35,246 nucleotides of DNA from an uncultured Prochlorococcus sp. (GCA_902576415.1 CACGVZ010000015.1:1-35246); one strand, 5' to 3'; numbered from the stretch's first letter, positions 1-9,356 are shown. Program-made: numbers and translations. The notes: generated by a model not told the origin, from the sequence alone.

Positions 1-33
1 TTAAAAGGTGACACAATACCTAAATCTAAATAA
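1..33 (+). CDS. possible 3' end of an upstream gene (partial)
   Basis: Frame 1 is open from the window edge and reads LKGDTIPKSK before a TAA stop at 31-33, 21 bases before the pyrB start. The lysine-rich tail is plausible as a protein C-terminus, but ten codons are too few to name a family and the open frame could be chance. If real, it would be co-directional with pyrB. Confidence 0.3.
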   Translation, partial: LKGDTIPKSK

Positions 34-54
34 TCATTTATCTTTTTAAGCGTA

Positions 55-1071
55 ATGCAAATTTGGCCTCATAAACATATTCATACTCTCGCTAATTTTT
101 CAATTCAAGATTATGAGTCAGTATTTGAATTAGCTAATAGATTTGATGCACTAAAGAATGCAGGAACGAAAAAGATACCTGCCTTACAGGGGACTTTGGT
201 AACTTCTTTGTTTTTTGAAGCTAGTACAAGAACAAAAAATAGCTTTGAACTTGCAGCAAAAAGACTATCTGCGGATGTGCAAACTTTTGCGCCGTCCTCT
301 AGTTCTTTAACAAAAGGCGAAACAATAATCGATACAGCCATAACCTATTCTGCTATGGGAGCAGATACATTAGTTATAAGACATTCATCAAGTTACATAA
401 CCTTTGAGATCGCAAAAAAACTTGATGCAATAAATTCCAAGACTTCGGTCCTTAATGCAGGAGATGGATTACATAGTCATCCAAGCCAAGGATTACTTGA
501 TATTTATACATTAATTAAATTCTTTTCAAGCAAATTACTGAATCCAAAGGTTTTAAATTCTAAAAAAATTTTAATAATTGGAGACGTTAATCATTCAAGG
601 GTTGCAAGATCAAATCTTTGGGCTTTGAGTGCATTTGGAGCAGACATAATCTTATGTGGTCCTAAAACATTAATACCTGATGAATTTATCAATTTTTTAA
701 AAACCCCTGCGCCAAATCAAACAGAAGATCCTGTCAAATCACGTGGTTCCATAACAATTTCTAGATCATTGGAAGAATCAATAAAAATTGCAGATGCAAT
801 TATTGTTTTAAGAATCCAGAAAGAGAGAATGATGGAAAATTTACTCAGCAGTATTGATTCATATAGTTTGGATTATGGGTTAACCGCAGAAAAATTATCT
901 TTAAATAGTAAAGAAATTCCAATTCTTCATCCTGGACCTATTAATAGGGGTATTGAAATAAGTAGTAAAGTAGTAGATGAATATCCTAACTGTTTGATCA
1001 ATAATCAAGTTGCCAATGGCATCCCCATAAGAATGGCTTTACTATATCTATTGCAAAAATCAAACAAATAA
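55..1071 (+). CDS. pyrB: aspartate carbamoyltransferase catalytic subunit
   Basis: Condenses carbamoyl phosphate with aspartate, the committed step of cytosolic pyrimidine synthesis. The 338-residue protein shows the carbamoyl-phosphate loop STRT at residues 57-60, the lysine of the mobile loop in LTKGET (about residue 87, contributed to the neighbouring subunit's active site), HPSQ at 142-145 and the C-terminal HPGPINRG motif near residue 295. Length is slightly above the usual 305-310, with a mid-protein insertion around residues 220-250 (after the LCGPKTLIP segment). The ATG is the first in frame after an upstream stop. It converges with the Ycf20-like gene, with 2 bases between stop codons. 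The window also holds pyrD about 33 kb away, not in the same operon. Confidence 0.97.
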   Translation: MQIWPHKHIHTLANFSIQDYESVFELANRFDALKNAGTKKIPALQGTLVTSLFFEASTRTKNSFELAAKRLSADVQTFAPSSSSLTKGETIIDTAITYSAMGADTLVIRHSSSYITFEIAKKLDAINSKTSVLNAGDGLHSHPSQGLLDIYTLIKFFSSKLLNPKVLNSKKILIIGDVNHSRVARSNLWALSAFGADIILCGPKTLIPDEFINFLKTPAPNQTEDPVKSRGSITISRSLEESIKIADAIIVLRIQKERMMENLLSSIDSYSLDYGLTAEKLSLNSKEIPILHPGPINRGIEISSKVVDEYPNCLINNQVANGIPIRMALLYLLQKSNK

Positions 1072-1073
1072 AC

Positions 1074-1415
1074 TTATAACAACTTAAGACTTTCAGTAAA
1101 GAATCCATAAAATAATCCAAATCTTAAAGAATCTAACAAAAGTACCAAAAATTTCTTTTTCCTTTCAAATCGAAAATTCCTTCTAAGAACTATCAAAATT
1201 TCAATAAAAACAACTGATAAGAAAGCAGCTACTGGATCCATTAGTTCAACAACGGCACTTACCATACCAAGAGAACTTCCTAAAAAGTAACCAATTAGAA
1301 GAATAATTAAGGATATTGAATATCTTCTCCATGGATTATTAGCCCAAATACTTAGGGTTTGAATATTTTCTACAATCTTTAGTTGAAAATTTGTCTTTTG
1401 AGGCCTAAAAACCAT
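1074..1415 (-). CDS. ycf20: Ycf20-like (DUF565) membrane protein
   Basis: A 113-residue protein with the block NNPWRRYSISLIILLIGYFLG, typical of the Ycf20/DUF565 family found in cyanobacteria and plastids. Residues about 34-55 and 60-78 are hydrophobic and look like membrane spans, followed by a basic stretch (RRNFRFERKKK) and a final hydrophobic segment. In algae and plants Ycf20 relatives affect thermal dissipation (non-photochemical quenching), but the molecular role is not known in cyanobacteria. It lies 11 bases downstream of the 66-residue gene on the same strand and probably shares its transcript. The family call is from sequence pattern; no function is claimed. Confidence 0.75.
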   Translation of the reverse strand: MVFRPQKTNFQLKIVENIQTLSIWANNPWRRYSISLIILLIGYFLGSSLGMVSAVVELMDPVAAFLSVVFIEILIVLRRNFRFERKKKFLVLLLDSLRFGLFYGFFTESLKLL

Positions 1416-1426
1416 TTTGATTTCAA

Positions 1427-1627
1427 CTAAGCTGCTTCAGAATTTGATTGAATTCTAGTGTTTCCCTCTATTAATTCAAGTAATGCCTCCAACTGAGCCA
1501 TTATCCCTCTTATTTCGCCTGCTTCAGGGAAAAGACCATCTTCTTTAATGCCTAAATGCATTTCTCTAAGTTCTTGCCTCAAATAACGTAAGTGACTAAT
1601 TACCTGCTCTTTTTTGGTTTGTGACAT
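1427..1627 (-). CDS. conserved small helical protein, function unknown
   Basis: A 66-residue charged protein starting MSQTKKEQVISHLRYLRQEL, with several leucine-spaced heptads and no membrane segment, so mostly alpha-helical and possibly coiled-coil. The ATG at 1625-1627 is the first in frame. It precedes the Ycf20-like gene by 11 bases, implying a two-gene unit. I recognise the general type (small conserved cyanobacterial proteins) but cannot assign a family or function. Codon and base use match the neighbours, so it looks native rather than acquired. Confidence 0.7.
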   Translation of the reverse strand: MSQTKKEQVISHLRYLRQELREMHLGIKEDGLFPEAGEIRGIMAQLEALLELIEGNTRIQSNSEAA

Positions 1628-1844
1628 GATGCAGTCAAATGGTTCTTCATATTAAGAAATCATATTTTTGATAAGAGGAGTTTGTATATTTATGACTGAA
1701 AATGAAGATAAATGCCCTAATAAAACATAAACATAGAGGGCTTAACAAATTTTTCGTATTACAGAAAATATGTAATTAATACTTTCATCGATTTTAAATA
1801 ATTACTTAAGGCTTTATTATTAAATTATATTGGCTTTACTCAAT
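1628..1844. promoter_or_regulatory. divergent intergenic region between the 66-residue gene and the DUF2555-like gene
   Basis: This AT-rich gap of about 217 bases must carry promoters for two divergent genes. A 12-codon ORF (1692-1730, MTENEDKCPNKT) starts some 10 bases after an AGAGGAG stretch. The inverted repeat GCCCT (1714-1718) / AGGGC (1737-1741) follows, then a short T-run near 1750. These could mark a tiny transcript, but each element is weak. I could not place convincing -35/-10 pairs. Confidence 0.35.
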
Positions 1845-2066
1845 ATGAAATTCATTTCTGAAAATAAAATAAGTGAAGAACTAGTAAATTCTTTTGATGA
1901 AGAAATGACCCTTGAGCTCGCTAAAAGGCTAGAGGAAGATAACTACAATACTCCATTTGATGGTTTAAAAGATTGGCACTTACTGAGGGCTCTTGCAATC
2001 AATAGACCTGAATTAACAACAAATTATATTCATCTCCTCGATCAGGAACCTTTCGATGAAAACTAA
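1845..2066 (+). CDS. DUF2555-like small cyanobacterial protein
   Basis: The core EEMTLELAKRLEEDNY followed by PFDGLKDWHLLRALAINRP matches my memory of the cyanobacterial DUF2555 family; function is unknown. I prefer the ATG at 1845 (73 residues, MKFISENK...) over an in-frame TTG at 1830 that would add MALLN. Its last four codons overlap the start of coaBC by 11 bases (coaBC ATG at 2056, this stop at 2064-2066), which suggests translational coupling. The protein is acidic and soluble, with no membrane segment or signal peptide. Confidence 0.75.
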   Translation: MKFISENKISEELVNSFDEEMTLELAKRLEEDNYNTPFDGLKDWHLLRALAINRPELTTNYIHLLDQEPFDEN

Positions 2067-3303
2067 AAGTACAGACTCCAAAATAAAGGTTCTTTTATTA
2101 GTAACAGGCAGTATTGCAGCTGTAAGAATTCCACTATTAGTTAGCCAATTAGCGAAAGAAAATTATGAAATAAGATGCGTTTTATCTAAAAATGCAGAAA
2201 AATTAATAAAGCCGCTTTCTCTCTCTATTTTGAGTAGAAACCCATGCATTTTAGAAAACGATCAATGGTCAAATAGTCAATCAACACCTCTCCACATAGA
2301 ACTAAGTAATTGGGCTGATATTTTAATCATTGCGCCCTTAACAGCGACAACATTAGCAAAATGGGTGACTGGAAATGCAGATGGATTAATCCCAAGCATT
2401 TTAATAGCAAATACTAAGCCGATTATTGTTGCACCAGCAATGAATACACAAATGTGGCTAAATAAAGCTGTCCAAAAAAATTATGAGAATTTACAGAATT
2501 ACGAAAATGTTTTGTCTTTGCAACCAAATGAAGGCATCTTAGCTTGTGATGCCATTGGCATTGGCAAGATACCTCCAAATGATTTAATTCAATTAGCACT
2601 TGAATTTATAGCTTCACACAAACAAAATGCATATCGCAAAGATTTAATTAATAAAGAAATTTTAATAACTGGAGGTTGCACCTCAGAGAAAATTGACGCG
2701 GCAAGACATATTACTAACAAAAGTTCTGGAGCTATGGGCCTACTTCTTTCTCAAGTAGCGAGGTTCAGAGGAGCACATGTAAAATATGTACATGGGCCTC
2801 TGAAAGTAGATAAGAATCTTACTGATGGAATAAAAAGATTTGAAATTGAAACTAGTGTTGATTTAATTAGGGCACTTAATAATGAGATATCAAATTGTGA
2901 TTATTTTTTCATGAATGCAGCAGTATCTGATTTCAAGATACCCTCTGATACTTCAGCTAAAATTCCCAAAAATAAAATTAATGAACATTTGAATAAAAAC
3001 TTTGAGCTAGTTCCAGATATTTTAAAAACATTTAGTAAATCAAAAAAAGATAACCAAGTTTTTGTAGGCTTTTGCGCTTTTACTGGATCTATCGAAGAAG
3101 CACGATTAATAATTAAAGAAAAAATTCTACAAAAGGGTTGTGATTATCTATTCGCAAATCCAATTGATCTTGAAGGCCAAGGATTCGGCTTTTTGTCACA
3201 AAATGAAGGTTGGCTGTTCGATACAAACAACATGGAACACTACATTGACAAAACATCAAAATTGGATTTAGCAAATAAATTAATAACCCAAATTATTTCA
3301 TAA
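2056..3303 (+). CDS. coaBC: bifunctional phosphopantothenoylcysteine decarboxylase / phosphopantothenate-cysteine ligase
   Basis: Makes 4'-phosphopantetheine for coenzyme A in two steps. The N-terminal CoaC flavoprotein domain (about residues 10-185) has TGSIAA, the active-site histidine in HIELSNWAD (H80), PAMNTQMW (127-134) and the lid cysteine in ILACD (C164). The usual ACG motif reads ACD here. The C-terminal CoaB ligase domain (about 200-415) has ITGGCTSEKIDAARHITN and KSSGAMG; the canonical form is TAGGTREPID...RSSGKMG, so the lysine of that motif is alanine here. Length of 415 is normal. It overlaps the upstream DUF2555-like gene by 11 bases. Confidence 0.95.
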   Translation: MKTKSTDSKIKVLLLVTGSIAAVRIPLLVSQLAKENYEIRCVLSKNAEKLIKPLSLSILSRNPCILENDQWSNSQSTPLHIELSNWADILIIAPLTATTLAKWVTGNADGLIPSILIANTKPIIVAPAMNTQMWLNKAVQKNYENLQNYENVLSLQPNEGILACDAIGIGKIPPNDLIQLALEFIASHKQNAYRKDLINKEILITGGCTSEKIDAARHITNKSSGAMGLLLSQVARFRGAHVKYVHGPLKVDKNLTDGIKRFEIETSVDLIRALNNEISNCDYFFMNAAVSDFKIPSDTSAKIPKNKINEHLNKNFELVPDILKTFSKSKKDNQVFVGFCAFTGSIEEARLIIKEKILQKGCDYLFANPIDLEGQGFGFLSQNEGWLFDTNNMEHYIDKTSKLDLANKLITQIIS

Positions 3304-3306
3304 AAA

Positions 3307-3340
3307 AAATTAAAAACATTTTTTAATTTGTATTTTTTTG
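3307..3340 (+). terminator. AT-only terminator candidate after coaBC
   Basis: Immediately after the coaBC stop, AAATTAAAAA (3307-3316) and TTTTTAATTT (3320-3329) form a perfect 10-bp stem with a 3-base loop, followed by a T-rich run to about 3339. The stem has no GC pairs, so termination strength is doubtful. Confidence 0.4.
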
Positions 3341-3391
3341 TAATCTTAATCATTAAAAATAATGTGATAGCTTAAAATAATTCCAGTTTTT

Positions 3392-3397
3392 TATAAT
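3392..3397 (+). promoter_or_regulatory. psbO -10 box candidate
   Basis: A perfect TATAAT lies 131 bases before the preferred psbO start. No good -35 is visible 16-18 bases upstream, which is common in this low-GC genome. It would give a leader of about 125 bases containing the short inverted repeat AGGA (3421-3424) / TCCT (3433-3436). Confidence 0.45.
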
Positions 3398-3528
3398 CTA
3401 AAAAGCTACGGGTTGTTTCGAGGATTTAAAAGTCCTATCTTTTATGGTCCTTTCCCTTGTAATATCCGTACTGAACTATTTAGATGACCTTTAATCAATC
3501 GTCACAGAACTTTACTGCAACTTTAATT

Positions 3529-4323
3529 ATGAGAATTCGTTCTTTCTTAGCTTTTGTTATTTCAATTTGTATAACTTTTGCTTTCGTACCTGTTAAAACG
3601 TTTGCTTTTTCTGAAAGAGGAAATGCACAATTTACAGATGTTGTTAACACAGGAAAAGCTAATGATTGCCCTACATTAGACTCATCTCTTGTCGGATCAA
3701 TATCTTTAGGGAATGGAGATACCCTTAAAGGTATATGCATGCATCCAACAGAAGTTTATGTAAAAGTACCAGGGACGAAAAGAAAAGCTGCAGAATTTGT
3801 TTCTACAAAAATTATTAGTCCTAGAAATAACACCACAGTGACAGAAGTTTATGGAGATATAGATTCAGGAACTTTTACTGAAAAAGGTGGTATCGATTTT
3901 CAACTTATTACTGTATTAACTCCTGGTGGCTTAGAGGTGCCATTTGCATTCTCAGCGAAAGATCTTACAGCTGATTTGCCTTCATCTATTGAGCCAGGTA
4001 CTGAGGTAAGCGGTTCAACATTTACACCTAACTATAGAACTGGTGATTTTCTAGATCCTAAAGCAAGAGCTAAAAATACTGGTGTTGAATATGCTCAAGG
4101 TTTAGTTGCATTAGGAGGAGATGACGAAGAACTTGCCAAAGAAAATATTAAAGTTGATGTAAATGGTACTGGCGTTATTACTCTTTCAATCAACAATGTA
4201 GATTCTGACACAGACGAATTTGCTGGCACTTTTGAAGCTATCCAACCTTCAGATACAGATATGGGTTCAAAGGATCCACTTGATGTAAAAATAATTGGGG
4301 AGCTATACGGAAGAAAGGCATAA
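3529..4323 (+). CDS. psbO: photosystem II manganese-stabilising protein PsbO
   Basis: The extrinsic lumenal 33-kDa subunit that stabilises the Mn4CaO5 water-oxidising cluster. I choose the ATG at 3529 (MRIRSFLAFV..., 264 residues): it starts directly at a typical signal peptide (basic MRIR, hydrophobic core, then VKTFAF) ending near residue 27. An in-frame ATG at 3484 would add 15 hydrophilic residues. The two conserved cysteines that form the PsbO disulfide are present, in NDCPTL and KGICMHP. The long acidic beta-rich body and the C-terminal DPLDVKIIGELYGRK fit the family. It is flanked by its own promoter candidate and a strong terminator, so it is probably monocistronic. Confidence 0.96.
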   Translation: MRIRSFLAFVISICITFAFVPVKTFAFSERGNAQFTDVVNTGKANDCPTLDSSLVGSISLGNGDTLKGICMHPTEVYVKVPGTKRKAAEFVSTKIISPRNNTTVTEVYGDIDSGTFTEKGGIDFQLITVLTPGGLEVPFAFSAKDLTADLPSSIEPGTEVSGSTFTPNYRTGDFLDPKARAKNTGVEYAQGLVALGGDDEELAKENIKVDVNGTGVITLSINNVDSDTDEFAGTFEAIQPSDTDMGSKDPLDVKIIGELYGRKA

Positions 4324-4332
4324 ATCTTACTT

Positions 4333-4369
4333 AAGAGAAAAAGGGGGTTAAACCCCTCTTTTTTTTTCA
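4333..4369 (+). terminator. psbO intrinsic terminator
   Basis: AGGGG (4342-4346) pairs with CCCCT (4353-4357) around a GTTAAA loop, flanked by an A-rich 5' side and a run of T at 4359-4367. It sits between psbO and sat and should isolate the two transcripts. Confidence 0.85.
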
Positions 4370-4394
4370 AAATTTTTCTTTATAAATTTAAAAA

Positions 4395-5570
4395 ATGGAA
4401 TTACAACAAAAGACTAAAACAGACACTAATGGACTAATACCTCCTTATGGAGGAGAACTAAAAAATTTGATTATCAAAGATAAAAACCTTAAAAATGATC
4501 TTATCTCCAAAGCTACCTATGAATTTGAATGTAGCGATAGAAATGCATGCGATGTAGAACTTTTGATGGTTGGAGCTTTTTCTCCATTAGAAGGTTTTAT
4601 GGATGAAAATAACTACAATTCGGTAATTAAAAATAATAGAAATACAAACGGGTTACTTTTTGGCTTGCCCATCGTATTTGATTCTAATAATGAAAAAGTA
4701 AAATCTGGAGAGACAATATTGCTAACTTATAAAAAACAAAAAATAGCAGTTTTAGAAGTTAGCTCTAAATGGGAGCCTGATAAATCCTTAGAAGCTGAAC
4801 TTTGTTATGGTACTAATTCTTTAGATCATCCTGCTGTTAAGATGATTTTTAACGAGAGAGGGAGATTCTATATAGGAGGAAGAGTTTATGGTTTCGAACT
4901 ACCAATTAGAGAATTCCCCTGCAAAACCCCAGAAGAAGTTAGATCTACACTGCCATCAAATCATGATGTAGTTGCATTTCAATGCAGAAATCCAATTCAT
5001 AGGGCACATTACGAATTATTTACTAATGCCTTACTGTCAGATAATGTCTCCTCTAACTCAGTTGTTTTAGTTCATCCAACTTGTGGGCCAACACAACAAG
5101 ATGATATCCCAGGGAAAGTTAGATATTTAACATACAAAGAATTAGAAGAGGAAATATCTGATGAAAGAATAAAATGGGCTTTTTTGCCTTATTCAATGCA
5201 TATGGCAGGCCCAAGAGAAGCTCTTCAACATATGATAATAAGGAGAAATTATGGCTGCACCCATTTTATTATCGGTAGAGATATGGCTGGCTGTAAGTCA
5301 TCAGCAACTGGTGAAGATTTTTATGGCCCATATGACGCACAGAATTTTGCGAATAAATGTGCAGACGAATTGATGATGAAGACTGTTCCTTCAAAAAACT
5401 TAGTTTATACAAAAGAAAAAGGATATATTACAGCTGAAGAAGCTAAGGAATGTAATTATGAGATTATGAAACTTAGTGGTACTGAATTTAGAAAAAAATT
5501 GAGGAATGACGAACCAATTCCTGAATGGTTTGCATTCAAAAGTGTAGTAGATGTTCTAAGACGCTCTTAA
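4395..5570 (+). CDS. sat: sulfate adenylyltransferase (ATP sulfurylase)
   Basis: Activates sulfate with ATP to adenosine 5'-phosphosulfate, the first step of assimilatory sulfate reduction. The 391-residue protein is the homo-oligomeric type found in cyanobacteria, without a fused APS-kinase domain. It has the nucleotide/sulfate motif QCRNPIHRAH at 196-205, GRDMAG at 294-299 in the second active-site segment, and the C-terminal LSGTEFRKKLR. The ATG at 4395 follows the psbO terminator by about 25 bases, so its promoter must overlap that terminator region or it depends on read-through. The next gene, ftsH, starts 46 bases after its stop. Confidence 0.96.
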   Translation: MELQQKTKTDTNGLIPPYGGELKNLIIKDKNLKNDLISKATYEFECSDRNACDVELLMVGAFSPLEGFMDENNYNSVIKNNRNTNGLLFGLPIVFDSNNEKVKSGETILLTYKKQKIAVLEVSSKWEPDKSLEAELCYGTNSLDHPAVKMIFNERGRFYIGGRVYGFELPIREFPCKTPEEVRSTLPSNHDVVAFQCRNPIHRAHYELFTNALLSDNVSSNSVVLVHPTCGPTQQDDIPGKVRYLTYKELEEEISDERIKWAFLPYSMHMAGPREALQHMIIRRNYGCTHFIIGRDMAGCKSSATGEDFYGPYDAQNFANKCADELMMKTVPSKNLVYTKEKGYITAEEAKECNYEIMKLSGTEFRKKLRNDEPIPEWFAFKSVVDVLRRS

Positions 5571-5616
5571 TAATGTTTTATTATTAGTATCATGTAAATA
5601 TTAAAATTTATTTATC

Positions 5617-7470
5617 GTGAACAAACGCTGGAGAAACGTAGGACTTTATGTTCTAGCTGTTATTACTGTAATTTTCATTGGTACTTCTGTATTTGATAAG
5701 CCTAGTACAGAAAATGCTACAAAGACCTTAAGATATAGTGACTTTATAGAGGCAGTTCAAGATAAAGAAATCAGCAGAGTACTAATATCTCCAGACAATG
5801 CGACAGCTCAAGTTGTTGAAAATGATGGAAGCAGATCTGAGGTCAATTTAGCCCCAGACAAAGATTTATTAAAAATCTTAACTGAGAATAATGTAGACAT
5901 TGCTGTAACTCCTACTAAATTAGCTAATCCATGGCAACAAGCTATAAGCAGCTTGATTTTCCCAGTACTTTTGATTGGAGGCTTATTTTTTCTCTTCAGA
6001 AGATCCCAAAGTGGCAATGCTGGAGGTGGTAACCCTGCCATGAATTTTGGCAAGAGCAAAGCTAGATTGCAAATGGAACCATCTACACAAGTAACCTTTT
6101 CAGATGTTGCTGGTGTTGAAGGTGCAAAATTAGAACTTACAGAAGTTGTAGATTTTCTTAAGAGCCCAGATAGATTTACCGCAGTTGGAGCAAAAATCCC
6201 AAAAGGAGTTCTTCTTGTTGGACCACCTGGTACAGGAAAAACACTACTTGCAAAAGCAGTAGCCGGTGAAGCAGGTGTACCTTTTTTCTCAATATCAGGT
6301 TCAGAATTTGTAGAAATGTTTGTTGGAGTTGGAGCTAGCAGAGTTAGAGATCTTTTTGAACAAGCAAAAAAGAATGCTCCTTGTATTGTATTCATTGACG
6401 AAATAGATGCAGTCGGAAGACAGAGAGGTGCTGGTATGGGCGGAGGAAATGATGAAAGAGAACAAACACTAAACCAACTTCTAACCGAAATGGACGGTTT
6501 TGAAGGTAATTCAGGAATAATCATAGTAGCTGCAACCAATAGACCTGATGTATTAGACTCAGCTTTAATGCGTCCTGGAAGATTTGATAGACAGGTAACC
6601 GTAGATAGACCAGATTACGCTGGAAGATTACAAATATTAAATGTTCATGCTAAAGATAAAACTCTTTCAAAAGACGTTGATTTAGATAAAGTAGCAAGAA
6701 GAACACCAGGATTTACTGGTGCAGATTTAGCTAATCTTTTAAATGAAGCAGCAATACTAGCAGCTAGAAAAGATTTAGATAAAGTTAGTAATGATGAAGT
6801 AGGTGATGCCATTGAAAGAGTTATGGCAGGCCCAGAAAAGAAAGATAGAGTTATCAGTGATAAGAAAAAAGAATTAGTTGCTTATCACGAAGCTGGTCAT
6901 GCACTCGTTGGAGCATTAATGCCTGATTATGATCCAGTAGCAAAAGTCTCAATAATTCCTAGAGGTCAAGCTGGAGGTTTAACCTTCTTTACTCCAAGTG
7001 AAGAAAGAATGGAATCTGGTCTTTACTCTCGTTCTTATCTTCAAAATCAAATGGCTGTAGCTCTTGGTGGAAGAGTTGCAGAAGAAATAGTATATGGAGA
7101 AGAGGAGGTGACAACTGGAGCTTCAAATGATTTACAGCAGGTTGCCAATGTAGCAAGACAAATGATCACTAAATTTGGTATGAGCGACAAAATAGGTCCA
7201 GTAGCTCTAGGTCAATCCCAAGGTGGAATGTTTCTCGGAAGAGATATGAGTTCTACAAGAGACTTCTCTGAAGACACAGCTGCAACAATTGATGTAGAGG
7301 TTTCAGAACTTGTTGATATTGCCTACAAGAGAGCTACAAAAGTTTTATCAGATAATAGAACAGTTCTTGACGAAATGGCTCAAATGCTTATTGAAAGAGA
7401 AACTATAGACACTGAAGATATCCAAGATTTGCTCAACAGATCAGAAGTTAAAGTAGCTAATTATATCTAG
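5617..7470 (+). CDS. ftsH: membrane AAA+ zinc metalloprotease FtsH (FtsH3-like)
   Basis: Membrane-anchored ATP-dependent protease. In cyanobacteria FtsH complexes remove photodamaged D1 during photosystem II repair. The 617 residues start with GTG ([11 protein letters not shown]), followed by a membrane span at about 8-25, a lumenal/periplasmic domain (about 30-108), a second span at about 109-127, then the AAA domain with Walker A GPPGTGKT (202-209), Walker B FIDEID (259-264) and the arginine-finger region [20 protein letters not shown]. The M41 protease domain carries HEAGH at 424-428. The N-terminus ([14 protein letters not shown]-type linker) resembles Synechocystis FtsH3 (slr1604) more than FtsH2. 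The window also encodes its substrate, D1. No key residue is missing. Confidence 0.96.
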   Translation: MNKRWRNVGLYVLAVITVIFIGTSVFDKPSTENATKTLRYSDFIEAVQDKEISRVLISPDNATAQVVENDGSRSEVNLAPDKDLLKILTENNVDIAVTPTKLANPWQQAISSLIFPVLLIGGLFFLFRRSQSGNAGGGNPAMNFGKSKARLQMEPSTQVTFSDVAGVEGAKLELTEVVDFLKSPDRFTAVGAKIPKGVLLVGPPGTGKTLLAKAVAGEAGVPFFSISGSEFVEMFVGVGASRVRDLFEQAKKNAPCIVFIDEIDAVGRQRGAGMGGGNDEREQTLNQLLTEMDGFEGNSGIIIVAATNRPDVLDSALMRPGRFDRQVTVDRPDYAGRLQILNVHAKDKTLSKDVDLDKVARRTPGFTGADLANLLNEAAILAARKDLDKVSNDEVGDAIERVMAGPEKKDRVISDKKKELVAYHEAGHALVGALMPDYDPVAKVSIIPRGQAGGLTFFTPSEERMESGLYSRSYLQNQMAVALGGRVAEEIVYGEEEVTTGASNDLQQVANVARQMITKFGMSDKIGPVALGQSQGGMFLGRDMSSTRDFSEDTAATIDVEVSELVDIAYKRATKVLSDNRTVLDEMAQMLIERETIDTEDIQDLLNRSEVKVANYI

Positions 7471-7489
7471 TTCAAAAAATAAATATTTA

Positions 7490-8116
7490 ATGAATATTAA
7501 AGAAGATTCTTTTTCTGGTTTACCTATAAAAGAATCTTTTTTTTTACTCGTAAAACCACAAGATAATATTTACACAAATACCTCTATAAGAAATTCATTT
7601 TTTGAAGAATTAGAAAGCTTAGTAAAATTAGGATTAAAGAATATTGAAATAAGTTGGTCAAAACACGAAAATTGGGTAGATTTTGTATCCGATATCAAAT
7701 TTAAATATCCAAGAATTAATTTAGGCTCTGCCTCCATAGTTAATAAGCAATCAATAGATGACTCCTTAAAAATTGGATTAAATTTTTCTATGATGAAATT
7801 TTGGGATAAAGATCTTTTCAATTATGCGCAGTCAAAAAATTATTTATTAATTCCTGGAATTAATAAGTTAAAGGATCTTAGGGAAGCGATAAATTTAAAT
7901 TGCAAAATTGTCAAAATTTACCCAATAAAAAGTAAAGATAATTCGATAGATATACTCCACTTTGGAAGTATTGATTTCATTGCTGCTGGAGGCCTATCAA
8001 TCAATGATGTAAAAACTTACAAATCTTTAGGATATAAAGCTATTGTGATTGGAGATAAAGGTATTATTAAAAAAAAATTTGATACAAAAATATTTGAATG
8101 GCTCAATAATAATTGA
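7490..8116 (+). CDS. eda: divergent KDPG aldolase-like protein
   Basis: A 208-residue class-I aldolase-type TIM barrel resembling 2-keto-3-deoxy-6-phosphogluconate aldolase, the last Entner-Doudoroff enzyme. Supporting motifs are an acidic residue in NIEIS (E53, matching the general base), PGINKLKDLREA (cf. PGxxTPxE), the Schiff-base lysine in VKIYP (K142, cf. LKxFP) and FIAAGGLSINDV (cf. PTGGV). Two usual phosphate/substrate motifs are altered: the LRT after the glutamate is WSK, and GAGTV is GSASIV. The protein is therefore either a diverged Eda or a relative with another keto-acid substrate. It follows ftsH by 19 bases and probably shares its transcript. It converges with aroC. Confidence 0.7.
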   Translation: MNIKEDSFSGLPIKESFFLLVKPQDNIYTNTSIRNSFFEELESLVKLGLKNIEISWSKHENWVDFVSDIKFKYPRINLGSASIVNKQSIDDSLKIGLNFSMMKFWDKDLFNYAQSKNYLLIPGINKLKDLREAINLNCKIVKIYPIKSKDNSIDILHFGSIDFIAAGGLSINDVKTYKSLGYKAIVIGDKGIIKKKFDTKIFEWLNNN

Positions 8117-8150
8117 GTTAGGGATAAATATAATTTATTCAACAAAACTA

Positions 8151-9248
8151 CTAATTATCGATTAAGCCACATTGAGCTTGATTCAGTAGTAAATGATCAG
8201 CAAGTACTAAAGCCACCATAGCATCAACCATAGGAACTGCTCTTGGTAGAACGCATGGATCATGTCTTCCTCTTGCTTTCATCAAAACTTCTTTTCCTTC
8301 AGCATTTACTGTTTTCTGTTCTTTCCCGATAGTTGCTGTAGGTTTAAAAGCTATCTTCATCTCAATATTTTCGCCATTACTTATTCCCCCCTGGATACCA
8401 CCTGAATTATTAGATATTGTTCTTAACTTCTTAATATCATCAGATTTAATGAAGGCATCATTATGTTCGCTACCTTTTAAATAAGTTCCAGAGAAACCTG
8501 AACCTATTTCAAAGCCTTTCGTGGCAGGCAAAGACATCAAAGCCTTTGCTAAATCAGCTTCTAATTTATCAAAAACAGGCATCCCAAGACCAGAAGGAAC
8601 ATTTCTTACTAGGCATTCAATAACACCGCCACAAGAGTCTCCTTGACGCTTTAATTGCTTAATTCTCTCTATCATTTCTGCTGATACATGTTCATCAGGA
8701 CATCTAACAATATTAGAATCTATTTTGTCTAGAGAAATATTTTCTTTATTTATATCAGAATCAATATCGTGTATACGCTTTACCCAAGATAGTATTTCAG
8801 TTTTACAGAAGGTTTTTAATAATTGTTTTGCTACAGCGCCAGCAGCTACTCTCCCAATTGTTTCTCTTGCAGAAGCTCTTCCACCGCCAGAACTTGCCTG
8901 AATTCCATATTTCAGATGATATGTACCATCTGCATGAGAAGGTCTAAATACCTGTTCCAAATTATTATAGTCTCCTGGTCTTTGATCCTTGTTTCTTACT
9001 AACATTGCTATTGGAGTTCCAAGTGTTAAACCTTCTTTTATCCCACTTAATATTTCGATTTTATCTTCTTCATTTCGGGGTGTTGTAATGTCACTTTGGC
9101 CAGGTCTGCGCCTATCTAATTCATTTTGTATCAGTTCTATATCTACTTTTAACTTAGGGGGACATCCATCAAGGATAACTCCTACTGCACCACCATGTGA
9201 TTCTCCAAAAGTACTGACACGAAAAATTTTTCCAAAACTACTACTCAT
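8151..9248 (-). CDS. aroC: chorismate synthase
   Basis: Converts 5-enolpyruvylshikimate-3-phosphate to chorismate, using reduced FMN, at the end of the shikimate pathway. The 365-residue protein starts [19 protein letters not shown], the family signature with the active-site histidine. It continues with RRPGQSD, the [21 protein letters not shown] block, [11 protein letters not shown] and the C-terminal [18 protein letters not shown] signature. Length and all signatures are normal. Its promoter candidate lies in the 68 bases between its start and the psbA terminator. Confidence 0.98.
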   Translation of the reverse strand: MSSSFGKIFRVSTFGESHGGAVGVILDGCPPKLKVDIELIQNELDRRRPGQSDITTPRNEEDKIEILSGIKEGLTLGTPIAMLVRNKDQRPGDYNNLEQVFRPSHADGTYHLKYGIQASSGGGRASARETIGRVAAGAVAKQLLKTFCKTEILSWVKRIHDIDSDINKENISLDKIDSNIVRCPDEHVSAEMIERIKQLKRQGDSCGGVIECLVRNVPSGLGMPVFDKLEADLAKALMSLPATKGFEIGSGFSGTYLKGSEHNDAFIKSDDIKKLRTISNNSGGIQGGISNGENIEMKIAFKPTATIGKEQKTVNAEGKEVLMKARGRHDPCVLPRAVPMVDAMVALVLADHLLLNQAQCGLIDN

Positions 9249-9280
9249 AGAAATATCAAATGTTTTATCTATATATAAAT

Positions 9281-9310
9281 ATTATATGAAACCAATTGAA
9301 AATTAAACAA
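9281..9310 (-). promoter_or_regulatory. aroC promoter candidate
   Basis: On the minus strand a perfect TATAAT (9281-9286) lies 18 bases downstream of TTGTTT (9305-9310), 32 bases before the aroC ATG. The -35 sits inside the T-run of the psbA terminator, so terminator and promoter overlap. Confidence 0.45.
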
Positions 9311-9337
9311 AAAAAAGCCCCCAAAAAGGGGGCTTGT
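9309..9337 (-). terminator. psbA intrinsic terminator
   Basis: GCCCCC (9317-9322) and GGGGGC (9328-9333) form a perfect 6-bp GC stem with a five-base loop. On the minus strand it is followed by eight T (9309-9316 read as A on the plus strand). It lies 20 bases after the psbA stop and separates psbA from aroC. Confidence 0.92.
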
Positions 9338-9356
9338 TAGTTTAAGAACTTTAAGC

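Noticed and set aside
5808..6539. 243-codon open frame antisense to ftsH
   Set aside because: It is a shadow of the conserved AAA coding frame, serine/proline-rich without motifs, and has no ribosome site.
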